The position numbers and the translations under genes were made by a program. From contig MABA01000020.1 of the NCBI GenBank assembly GCA_002162875.1, forward strand, positions 1 to 64,000: a DNA stretch of 64,000 nt. Reading direction: 5' to 3'. The notes under the pieces were generated by a model. It did no database searches and had not been told where the DNA came from. It saw only the letters and a list, made by a program, of their open reading frames with translations. Positions 35,991-43,445 of the stretch are shown piece by piece (the first letter of the stretch is position 1; each line of letters begins with the position of its first letter). The DNA comes from Rhodobacterales bacterium 52_120_T64. Lineage in GTDB: Bacteria > Pseudomonadota > Alphaproteobacteria > Rhodobacterales > Rhodobacteraceae.

Positions 35991-36897
35991 GGATCACCTC
36001 CGAGTGTTTTTGTAGGCGTTTGCCGAACTTTTGTGAAACCCGATCGAAAACGATGGCGATTGCAACAATTGCAAGTCCGTTCATTAATCCAAGTGCTAGA
36101 TATTGGTTGTTAACCGCTTTCAGCACCTCGGAGCCAAGCCCATTAACACCGATCAACGCGGCCACAACAACCATGGCCAAGGCCATCATAATAGTTTGAT
36201 TAACGCCTGCGAAAATATTAGGCAACGCCAGTGGCATTTGAACGGTCCAGAGCTTTTGTCTAGGGGATGCACCAAATGCATCCGCGGCCTCAAGTACGTC
36301 TTTATCAACAAGGCGAATACCAAGATTAGTTAGTCGCACCACCGGCGGGATGGCGTAAATACATACTGCGATCAAACCCGGGACCTTACCAATGCCGAGC
36401 AACATAAGGATGGGGATCAAGTAAACGAAGCTCGGGATTGTTTGCATAATATCGAGTACTGGCGTTATGACTGCTTGTGTTCGATCCGATTTCGACATCA
36501 GAATGCCGAGCGGTATGCCAATAATAATACAAAGTGCGGTTGATACAGAAATCAGCGCGAGCGTGAACATCATATCTTCCCACATCCCGAGGTATCCAAC
36601 TACCAGCAGCGTCAAAACAGTACCGACAACCAATCCCCAAGTTCGAGCGCCCGCATAAACCAGCGCGCCTAAAATAACGATCATCAATGGCCAAGGTGTG
36701 GCCACAACCAGTTTTTCGAACCACACAAGAACGCGTAGCAGCGGTTCGAAAAAGTCCTCGATTCCGACGCCCCATTCGCGTGTGAACACCTTAAAACTTT
36801 CATCAATTCCTTTTTTGAAATCCCGCAAGTCGGTGCGGCTCATTTCTGGAAACTCTGTGAGAATTTCGGTGAGTGACTTGTCCGTAAACACGCCCAT
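35983..36897 (-). CDS. quaternary amine ABC transporter permease (ProW-like)
   Basis: A 304-residue inner-membrane permease with a soluble N-terminal tail (about 1-65) and seven or so hydrophobic helices. The binding-protein-dependent transport signature with the EAA loop is near residues 205-225 (VLEAADAFGASPRQKLWTVQMP). This is the ProW type, in which one permease forms a homodimer. It is preceded, beyond a strong hairpin, by the binding-protein gene and overlaps the ATPase gene by 8 bases. No second permease is present, as expected for ProW systems. Confidence 0.92.
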   Translation of the reverse strand: MGVFTDKSLTEILTEFPEMSRTDLRDFKKGIDESFKVFTREWGVGIEDFFEPLLRVLVWFEKLVVATPWPLMIVILGALVYAGARTWGLVVGTVLTLLVVGYLGMWEDMMFTLALISVSTALCIIIGIPLGILMSKSDRTQAVITPVLDIMQTIPSFVYLIPILMLLGIGKVPGLIAVCIYAIPPVVRLTNLGIRLVDKDVLEAADAFGASPRQKLWTVQMPLALPNIFAGVNQTIMMALAMVVVAALIGVNGLGSEVLKAVNNQYLALGLMNGLAIVAIAIVFDRVSQKFGKRLQKHSEVIHG

Positions 36898-36926
36898 TTT
36901 TGGACCCCCTGATCTTTATATAAGCA

Positions 36927-36954
36927 AGGGCCCGCCGAGCGGTCGGCGGGCCCT
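36927..36954 (-). terminator. GC-rich intercistronic hairpin
   Basis: AGGGCCCGCCGA and TCGGCGGGCCCT form a 12-bp perfect stem with a 4-base loop, in the 81-base gap between the binding-protein gene and the permease gene. On the minus strand it is followed by TTGCTTATAT, a weak T-rich tail. This is the classic place for a partial terminator or 3' stabiliser that lets the binding protein be made in excess over the membrane components. Confidence 0.65.
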
Positions 36955-36978
36955 GATATTAGTATCGCAAATTCAAGA

Positions 36979-38073
36979 TTAAAGCGCTGCTTTAACCTTA
37001 GCTGCAACTTCTTCCGATACCCATGTTGTCCACAGATCTTCGTGCTGGATCAGGAACTCATAGGCAGCGTCTTCGCCGGCAGCCTGCTCCTCAGCCATAT
37101 ACACCAACATCTCACCCATAACATCGCCGGGGTAAATACGCGCTGCAAGATAGTCATTGATCTCGCCGCCCGTTTTCATGAATTCGTCGGTAACGATGGT
37201 GAACACTTCGGATTTAACCCAAGCAGTCATCTCTGGATCAGCACACCCTTCTTGCGAAGTACACGCGTTCCAATGCTCGGCACCTACAAAATCTACGCCG
37301 AATGGCACATATTGCATGCTATATTTGCCGATGATGGAAGTCGGTGACCAGTAATAGCCCAACCAGTTTTCGCCGCGCTCATTCGCTTTGGCGATTGATG
37401 CGTCAAGACCAGCAGCCGAACCCGGATCGACTAGAACCCAACCTTTGTCTTCCATGCCGTATGCTACGAACAAGTTGTTATTAATGTGCTGACAACCCCA
37501 ACCGGCAGGGCAACCAACAAAGGCACCTTTGGATGGGTCTTCTTGGGATGGGAATAGATCAGGACGTTCAATCCAGTCTAGCACAGTTTTCAACTCGGGA
37601 TGCGCGGCGGCAGTGTATGGCGGAATCCACCAGCCTTCCCCAAGACCTGTGATTGGACCCAGGTTAACCGAATGCAAACGGCCTTCGGCAATTGCAGCGT
37701 CAACAAGTTCACGAACGCCGTTCACCCATTGCTCACCAGCAATATCAGGCACGCCCTTTGAGTCCATGGACGCAAAAATGGCAGATGTGCCGCCAACGAT
37801 TAGTTCAACGTTACATCCATAGCCTTCTTCGAGGATGATCTTGTCCACGTTGGCCAGAAGTTCACCGGATGCCCAGTTGAACTCGCCCATTGTGATGTCG
37901 CCACATTCTTGTGCCAAAGCTTCAGCAACAGCTAGTGCTTCAGCAGCAGCTTGTGCTTCAGCAGCAGCTTGTGCTTCGACTGCGGCAACTTCTGCGGCCT
38001 TTTTTTGAGAATACATATAATATCCTCCGCCTGCTACAACGAGGATAGCAATAATCGCTATGATTCTTTTCAT
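36979..38073 (-). CDS. betaine-type ABC substrate-binding protein with membrane anchor
   Basis: A 364-residue binding protein (OpuAC/ProX fold) for quaternary amines. The ligand domain starts near residue 57 (CGDITMGEFNWASGE) and contains aromatic segments such as GEGWWIPPYT and NWLGYYWSPTS, which fit a cation-binding aromatic cage. The N-terminus is unusual: a short basic start, one hydrophobic helix (about residues 4-22) with no clear cleavage site, and then an Ala/Glu helical linker (residues 26-55) built from a repeated EAQAAA unit. The protein is thus probably tethered to the inner membrane. It is the first gene of the ABC operon, followed by a strong hairpin. Confidence 0.87.
   Translation of the reverse strand: MKRIIAIIAILVVAGGGYYMYSQKKAAEVAAVEAQAAAEAQAAAEALAVAEALAQECGDITMGEFNWASGELLANVDKIILEEGYGCNVELIVGGTSAIFASMDSKGVPDIAGEQWVNGVRELVDAAIAEGRLHSVNLGPITGLGEGWWIPPYTAAAHPELKTVLDWIERPDLFPSQEDPSKGAFVGCPAGWGCQHINNNLFVAYGMEDKGWVLVDPGSAAGLDASIAKANERGENWLGYYWSPTSIIGKYSMQYVPFGVDFVGAEHWNACTSQEGCADPEMTAWVKSEVFTIVTDEFMKTGGEINDYLAARIYPGDVMGEMLVYMAEEQAAGEDAAYEFLIQHEDLWTTWVSEEVAAKVKAAL
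37921..37974. repeat. 18-bp tandem repeat inside the binding-protein gene
   Basis: Three adjacent 18-bp units (37921-37938, 37939-37956, 37957-37974). The second and third are identical (TTCAGCAGCAGCTTGTGC on the plus strand) and the first differs at three positions. A decayed fourth unit follows. In frame they encode the Ala/Glu/Gln linker, so changes in copy number would lengthen or shorten it by six residues. Confidence 0.85.
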
Positions 38074-38623
38074 TGATATTTCTCCGTATTGGTTATTAGT
38101 AATTGTTTTTGTTGGTTAGCGTTTTTCAAAAAGCCATTGCTCTGAGTGCAATCATCTTGTGATTGGTAATTGCTGGATAGAAACCGCAATTCGCTAACTG
38201 TTGAATTCTCTTCATGATGCTAGCATAACTTTCTAGAACCAAATGAATAGCCTTCAGCGACATATAAGTGTCGGAAAACGAATACTTGGTTATTATTTAG
38301 CTGATGTAGATGCTTGCGGAGGCCGAAAACTCAAAACGAAGTCACCCTTCCCCTTCAGTTGAACAACCTACCGTTGAGTTGCGTCATTTTGCGTTTACCC
38401 TATGCTTCGCAACACTGCACCACGCCGAATCGACCGCACGCATACTTCGGTTCACTCAGCCCGCTGATGACAAGAAATGAACCGCGTTCGACCCGTCATA
38501 CCCAAAGCAGACACAGCATTTAGTCGCGCAAATATCAACACACATTTAGCGGTCGAAGCATACGAAGACAGCGCTGCTTCGAAACATCGGCTATATCTGC
38601 GTTATTTTCAGACCACCGCTCAG
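38074..38623. other. intergenic region between ABC operon and FNR-type gene
   Basis: About 550 bases with no gene that I can support. It must contain the promoter of the betaine operon on its left side. The sole longer open frame (69 codons, plus strand, 38314-38523) has neither a ribosome-binding site nor recognisable content. Confidence 0.55.
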
Positions 38624-38637
38624 TTGATGTAGATCAA
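38624..38637. promoter_or_regulatory. FNR-type binding site
   Basis: TTGAT-GTAG-ATCAA is a perfect match to the FNR/Anr/FnrL consensus TTGAT-N4-ATCAA. It is 71 bases before the start of a gene for an FNR/Crp-family regulator, consistent with autoregulation or oxygen control of that gene. Confidence 0.7.
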
Positions 38638-38708
38638 GATGTTGTCGATAGGGCGATATATAATGCGATAGCGGCAATATTTGTCATAGACACACAAGGT
38701 TGATCCGG

Positions 38709-39422
38709 ATGACGTCATCGGTACCCAATATTTGCAAGAGTTGTTCGTTGCATTGCGATCACGACAGTTTTTGCGCTCGCTTGACCAACGATGAACTTAT
38801 TCAGTTAAATGAAAAATCTCACTCAGCCAGCATGAAACGAGGGGACACCCTATCTGGCGAGGCGTTAACACAATGGCCGATTGTCGCCGTTTCTTCTGGC
38901 GTATTAAGTCTGCAACATCTGATGGCGGACGGGCGTAAGTCCATCGCGGCATTATATATGCAGGGTGACATTATTGACCTTCGAGGCATCGCGAACCGAA
39001 ACCGATGCAATCTTATTTCTTTAGGTAATTCAGAAGTTTGTAGATTGTCCCCCGACATATTCGAGCGGGTCGCCTCTAGCAACCCGAACGCCCAAAACAG
39101 TATTTGGAGCAACCTTCGACAGCAAACTTTTCGGGCCATAGATCATTCTGTGGACATGTCGAAAAAACAAGCACTGGAAAAATTGGCGTCGTTCATAATC
39201 GAGTGTAATTACCGGGAAACCAGTACGGCAAGTGGGTCTGTAGTTACTAAAATACCTGTGCGTCGCGTGGATTTAGCCGAATATATTGGTGTCCAACCTG
39301 AAACCGTCAGCCGCTGTTTCAAGAACTTAAAGGATCGAGGCGTTTTAGCGTTTAAAAACCTTTCGGTCGTTACAATCCATGACGTTGCCTTGCTCCAAAA
39401 AATCGCAAATGGCGAAAAGTAG
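38709..39422 (+). CDS. FNR/Crp-family transcriptional regulator
   Basis: A 237-residue regulator with an N-terminal Cys cluster (Cys9, Cys12, Cys16, Cys22: CKSCSLHC then FC), a cyclic-nucleotide-type sensor barrel, and a C-terminal Crp helix-turn-helix near residues 185-210 (DLAEYIGVQPETVSRCFKNL). The cluster and a further Cys near residue 98 (NRCNLIS) match the 4Fe-4S ligand pattern of FNR/FnrL oxygen sensors. The recognition helix with E and S-R (ETVSR) is the FNR type that reads TTGAT. The ATG at 38709 is preferred over an in-frame TTG at 38700. A perfect FNR box lies upstream. The quorum-sensing genes start 119 bases downstream on the same strand. Confidence 0.88.
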   Translation: MTSSVPNICKSCSLHCDHDSFCARLTNDELIQLNEKSHSASMKRGDTLSGEALTQWPIVAVSSGVLSLQHLMADGRKSIAALYMQGDIIDLRGIANRNRCNLISLGNSEVCRLSPDIFERVASSNPNAQNSIWSNLRQQTFRAIDHSVDMSKKQALEKLASFIIECNYRETSTASGSVVTKIPVRRVDLAEYIGVQPETVSRCFKNLKDRGVLAFKNLSVVTIHDVALLQKIANGEK

Positions 39423-39541
39423 CCAAATACTCGCGGAACGAACCGACTGGATCGGACCGTGCAATCGGCAAAATCTAACGCAATGTAATCATAGAATCTT
39501 TTCTGTATCTGGGCTAGACTCTCGCAAAAGTAGGTACATGC

Positions 39542-40111
39542 ATGAAAATAACAGTTTTAAGGTTTCCAGCCGACATTATTCATTGGCATTTGGTTAAGAA
39601 CTTCCTTCTCCTTCGTAAAGAAGTATTTGTCGACAAAATGGATTGGCCTCTTTTTCATGCTGAATCAATGGAGTTCGAGCAATATGATACTCTGAGTTCT
39701 GTTTACATCATTGCCCATGAGGGAGACCAAGTGATTGGTGGCGCGAGGTTGGTTAGAACAGATCAATCCCAAAGTTTTGGAAAAATTGTATATTCATACA
39801 TGATTAGAGATGCTTACCTAAAAAACCTACCTGGATTGCCTCCCGAAATCTGCGCGGAAGAGCCGCCTGTTGACTCAAAAGTCTGGGAACTTACCAGATT
39901 TACTTCTCTGGACAACATGTGGGTCGGTCGCGGCATTTTGGAAAGATGTAACCTGTTTCTGAACGAAGAAGGCGCTAAGGAGTGCCTATTTCTTGGACCG
40001 CCAGCTTTCCTTAGGATGGCACGTTCCATGGGGTATAATGCAAAGCCGATGGGTAAAATCACAGGCAATAAAGATGGCAGATTTTTGGCATTCAGCTGTG
40101 ACGTGATTTAG
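39542..40111 (+). CDS. LuxI-type acyl-homoserine-lactone synthase (first copy)
   Basis: A 189-residue autoinducer synthase that would condense S-adenosylmethionine with an acyl chain. Conserved LuxI residues are visible: Arg and Phe in RKEVF (about residues 26-30), Trp in DKMDW, the acidic segment MEFEQYDT near residue 47, Arg in GGARLVRT near 73, and the Glu/Arg in WELTRF near 117. The first of the two usual Asp residues in ExDxxD is Glu here, and the customary PT after the RL is RT. These are conservative but uncommon changes. It stands 156 bases before a LuxR gene on the same strand, the usual luxI-luxR neighbourhood. Confidence 0.85.
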   Translation: MKITVLRFPADIIHWHLVKNFLLLRKEVFVDKMDWPLFHAESMEFEQYDTLSSVYIIAHEGDQVIGGARLVRTDQSQSFGKIVYSYMIRDAYLKNLPGLPPEICAEEPPVDSKVWELTRFTSLDNMWVGRGILERCNLFLNEEGAKECLFLGPPAFLRMARSMGYNAKPMGKITGNKDGRFLAFSCDVI

Positions 40112-40267
40112 TGCCAAACTATCGTACAATTACAGGGACTTGCCCAATAGCATACCAACTTGACACACGCTATGTATGTTGTACTTTGTGATATTGTATT
40201 TATATTTATTTATTGATTTTGCCAAAAAAAATTATACTTTTAGATAATATCTCATCAGAGGGATCCA

Positions 40268-40885
40268 ATGCTTAAATCCATAATTCCAAATTTTGAATCA
40301 GAAATTTCGTCGCTTAGATTTCTGGGCGAGTCCGGCTTTATTATGGCGTTCAATATGACGTTTCGCGGACCAGAATACCTCCATTCGGAATATTCAGAAG
40401 AATGGCAAAAAATTTACGAGGAAAAGAACTACTTTTTTGTCGACCCGGTATTAATTTGGTGCGTCACAAAAAGCGGAAGTAAACGGTGGTCCGACATCAA
40501 GCTGCCAGACATTCGGGGTGTTATGAAAGAAGCGCACAAACACGGTTTGATTTACGGAGCTGCATTTTCTCGCAAATCTATGAACAAGCGTTCGTTTTTA
40601 ACAATTTCTCGACCTGACCGGGAATTTACCGACGAAGAAATATCGCACCTTGAGGAAAAGTTCAATAATTTGGTCGGCTATGTTGTCGGTCAATGCGGCC
40701 TAACGAGCAAAGAACTCGATGCGTTGCGCGGGCTCAGAGATGGGCTGAGCTATAAGCAAATTGCTGTCGAGCTCGAAATTTCGGTCCCTACCGTTAAAAG
40801 CCGCGCTGAACGAGCCAAAGGCAAATTGGGGGCGAAAACTACAACACAGGCTGTTGCCATGGCCTCCACCCGGAACTTCATTTGA
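40268..40885 (+). CDS. LuxR-type acyl-homoserine-lactone receptor
   Basis: A 205-residue quorum-sensing regulator. The autoinducer-binding domain (about 15-130) keeps the ligand residues known from TraR/LuxR at correct spacing: Trp and Tyr four apart in EEWQKIYEEK, Asp-Pro nine residues later (FFVDPVL), Trp in KRWSDI and the Gly in LIYGAAFS. The C-terminal GerE helix-turn-helix (about 140-200) shows LTSKELDAL, LSYKQIAVEL and VPTVKSRAERA. It is shorter than the usual 235-250 residues, mainly at the N-terminus. AGAGGGATCC provides the ribosome-binding site. It lies between two LuxI-type genes. Confidence 0.9.
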   Translation: MLKSIIPNFESEISSLRFLGESGFIMAFNMTFRGPEYLHSEYSEEWQKIYEEKNYFFVDPVLIWCVTKSGSKRWSDIKLPDIRGVMKEAHKHGLIYGAAFSRKSMNKRSFLTISRPDREFTDEEISHLEEKFNNLVGYVVGQCGLTSKELDALRGLRDGLSYKQIAVELEISVPTVKSRAERAKGKLGAKTTTQAVAMASTRNFI

Positions 40886-40905
40886 TCGCTAAAAACAACA
40901 CAGGC

Positions 40906-40926
40906 TGGGCGGTTATGTGCCGCCCA
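40906..40926. terminator. bidirectional terminator between luxR and second luxI
   Basis: TGGGCGG and CCGCCCA form a 7-bp stem with a 7-base loop in the 44-base gap between two convergent genes. An A-rich stretch on its left (AAAAACAACA) gives a T-rich tail on the minus strand, so it should best terminate the second luxI transcript. Confidence 0.6.
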
Positions 40927-40929
40927 CGC

Positions 40930-41517
40930 CTAATGCAAACTCAACGCAAGCTTCAAAACACCGACTTTTGTTAACATTTCGTCGACTTCGATTTCAGGAC
41001 CGACAATTTCGACATCAAGACCGAGGTAGTCCGTCCAACGTGCCCACTGGGAAGGCATCAATCCAATGATTTGTGACGCGCCCAAGGTACGGGCTGCACT
41101 CGTCATTTCAGCGACCAAGCTGGCCTGAACTCGTGTTCGACGTCTTTCCGACACATCATCTGAAATAAACACACGTGACGCTTCCCAAATATGAGAGGCG
41201 ACGGGGGCCTCATAATCCAGCAAATTGCACGGCAAAGTATTAAGCAAACCGCGTTGCGCATCGCGGATCATGTAGGAATAGACACCACATTCGGCAGTAG
41301 TAGGTGTCAAACGTACGCCGGCAAGAACCTTGCCATCTTCATGTACAGCGATCCAGCGGCTAGCCGGAGTATCATACTGATCATATTCCATCCCATCTGC
41401 CTCGGGGAATACCCAATTCGCCTCCATGAACAACGAGCGTTTGCGCGCGCGAAAAAGGGTCGTGAACAAATCACCGTAGGTGTGCAAATTGTCAAAGGAT
41501 ATTGTTGTCGTAAGCAT
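40930..41517 (-). CDS. LuxI-type acyl-homoserine-lactone synthase (second, divergent copy)
   Basis: A 195-residue synthase convergent with luxR. Recognisable LuxI features are the acidic segment GMEYDQYDTPASRW near residue 43 with both Asp present, Arg in AGVRLTPT near residue 68, YSYMIRDAQRG near 82 and WEASRVF near 113. The N-terminal catalytic stretch reads ARKRSLFMEANW: the Phe-Trp spacing is one residue shorter than in the first copy, and the usual Arg position holds Lys. The two synthases share only the family core, so they are not a recent duplication. GGAGG precedes the ATG at 41517, and a candidate lux-type dyad lies about 50 bases upstream. Confidence 0.82.
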   Translation of the reverse strand: MLTTTISFDNLHTYGDLFTTLFRARKRSLFMEANWVFPEADGMEYDQYDTPASRWIAVHEDGKVLAGVRLTPTTAECGVYSYMIRDAQRGLLNTLPCNLLDYEAPVASHIWEASRVFISDDVSERRRTRVQASLVAEMTSAARTLGASQIIGLMPSQWARWTDYLGLDVEIVGPEIEVDEMLTKVGVLKLALSLH

Positions 41518-41565
41518 GGTAGCCTCCAGCTTTTATCGAAACATTCTGTGTTGTGGAACTATTAG

Positions 41566-41585
41566 TGCAACCCGTTATTATTGCA
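41566..41585. promoter_or_regulatory. candidate lux-type box
   Basis: A 20-bp element with arms TGCAA and TTGCA separated by 10 bases, 49 bases upstream of the second luxI start. The total length equals that of LuxR-family operators. The arms match only five bases on each side, so the assignment is tentative. Confidence 0.4.
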
Positions 41586-42455
41586 TTTGCCACCCAGATT
41601 AGTGGCTAGCGCCGACATACTTTACCTGCCGAGCTTCACGGGTCTTGTTCATCCTAATTTGTTGTCACAACAACATATTGATATCAGTCTGCAATCTATT
41701 TGCAGGATTATATGTTAATACAACGGGCAACCGTCCAGACTGCCTGTCGTACGGTGAAACTCGCGCACTAATTAGGAGGCGTTGCGCGCTCTTGAAAGTT
41801 GAATACCAATCAAGCGCGGCTTACACTTTTATCGTAAAAGTATCGCCATAAACAAAACACTATTATGCCTCAGTTTAGACTAATACGTTAGGATTTGCCA
41901 AAGGTATTGACACGGGTAAACCGATCAACATTTTCCCGAAAACTGGACTTGAGAAGTGATTTTATTTTGGCGTGGTTTTAATTTGGACTTTCACACGTTG
42001 AAGTGGTTATTGTTGATTAATAACAATGTACTACATCACATTTACCGATATTACTGACAGATTTTTTTCAATTGAGGAGCTGCATTTTTGGATAACCAAA
42101 AATCGCCTACATGTATGTTTCCACTCTGTTATCTCAGATAATTCTCAAAAACTTATCCAATTAGATATGTCTTTTAAGTGATATTGCCGAATCACATAGC
42201 AATTCTAAATTGGTATCCAGTAATCGGTGCCTAGCGGAGAAGAATTAAGCTCATATTACGAGGTTTGACGTATTCGCTTGCTGCTTCGCTATGTTCGAAT
42301 TCATTGTGTATACGAGTATTTTGAAGTCAGCGTCCTTTAGGCAGTGTTACCCGTATTTGAGTGATATGTACCATCTCGAGAACCGGCACAGGGACGCTAG
42401 CCGAGTGTTACTAACGAGTTTTGAATTGACCAGTGTAAACGTTTAACTAGTAAGC
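41586..42455. other. AT-rich region without recognisable genes
   Basis: About 870 bases. The longest open frame (68 codons at 41645-41851, plus strand) lacks a convincing ribosome-binding site and any family feature. The stretch from about 41930 to 42240 is noticeably AT-rich, as are many horizontally acquired or regulatory regions. Nothing else is supportable. Confidence 0.5.
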
Positions 42456-42488
42456 CAAGGCCTTGCAGTCCGCCACTGCAAGGCCTTG
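42456..42488. terminator. strong orphan hairpin
   Basis: CAAGGCCTTGCAG and CTGCAAGGCCTTG form a 13-bp perfect stem around a 7-base loop. No protein gene ends nearby on either strand, so the hairpin may terminate an unrecognised small RNA. The tail CTGCTAGTATTG is not T-rich, so a processed RNA or repeat element is equally possible. Confidence 0.5.
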
Positions 42489-42679
42489 CTGCTAGTATTG
42501 CTCAACATTTCGCGCACTTCGTATTTTGAGACGCACACAGACTAGCGGAATCGTGCCGTATCCACCCACGTCCCTTCGCGTCGAAATGACGTAAGCGGAC
42601 ATCAAAGCCACATCGCGCGCGAGCAAATGAATAGGCGCATAAATGAGGCAGCGGGTTAGCAGCACTTTGTCGACCATCT

Positions 42680-43060
42680 AGTTCGCTTCCGTCTCGAGTG
42701 GGAAGCTGCGCGAGCAGGCGCCGAATGCCGTTTTAGTGCGCGCGAATCCAGCGGCGAATAAAACGCAGCTAACATAGCCACAAGCAAAATCACAAATGCA
42801 GCGATCAAGAACTTTAGCGTGCCAAACCCGACATAAGAAATTTCCTCCTGTGATAGGTCCAAAGATACCAGTAATTTCGCCCGCACTTCCTGCAAAACCA
42901 TAAACCGCCTCTTGCATTCGTTCGCCTGTCAACTTGGATAATGCCGGCATAAACGTTGACTACATTAAGCCATTATCTGCGGCGATTAGTGCTGCGCCGA
43001 TATTTGATATAATAGTAATTTCGAAGAACAGCGCCACAAATCCCAGGAAAGGAGCGCAGC
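42680..43060 (-). pseudogene. MFS transporter pseudogene fragment
   Basis: On the minus strand, one frame reads LGFVALFFE and SNIGAALIAADNGLM, then a TAG stop, then MPALSKLTGERMQEAVYGFAGSAGEITGIFGPITGG. This is the helix 10-11 region of drug-exporter-like MFS proteins. A second frame carries the final helix (GTLKFLIAAFVILLVAMLAAFY). At least one stop and one frameshift break it, and no N-terminal half is present. It is a dead remnant; neither piece is a gene by itself. Confidence 0.6.
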
Positions 43061-43445
43061 TCCCTCCTCCCAATTAACGACTGTCAATCAGCGAGGATGA
43101 CGCCCAAGTATGTAGTGATCTTTGAACAACGACATACCAGTCATAACAGTACGATAGTCCGCCTGTCGCAGCATTAGCTTACAAAAGCGACCCCGGTCGC
43201 GATTATGAATGCCGCTCGTCTCGTCATTGTGTAATTTTATGCAATTTGACCGTATTTTGCCGATTTTTCAGAAGTCTTTCACATTTATTTGAATCTTGCC
43301 TGTGTGTTGGCCAGCGGTTTCTAAACTCTAAAAAGTTCAACCTATTCCGTTCCGACGATGGTCGTTAAGCTTGGACCTTGTAGACCAGAGGCCCAGCCAC
43401 GCTTTCGTGACTTGTGACGCCTTTAGGGGGAACTATTTAACCCGT
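43061..43445. other. intergenic region downstream of malate synthase
   Basis: About 385 bases between the MFS remnant and the end of glcB. I see no gene, tRNA or clear terminator here. A short GGAGC/GCTCC inverted repeat near 43048-43062 is the only structure noted. Confidence 0.5.

Noticed and set aside
37921-37974. Tandem repeats considered as a CRISPR array
   Set aside because: The units are directly adjacent without spacers and lie in frame inside a coding sequence. No CRISPR array or cas gene was seen anywhere in the window.
40160-40194. TTGACA upstream of luxR as a sigma-70 promoter
   Set aside because: No acceptable -10 hexamer occurs at 16-18 bases spacing, so I do not report it as a promoter.
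41645-41851. 68-codon frame downstream of the quorum-sensing genes, a possible small peptide gene
   Set aside because: No ribosome-binding site, no recognisable content, and composition like the surrounding non-coding DNA.
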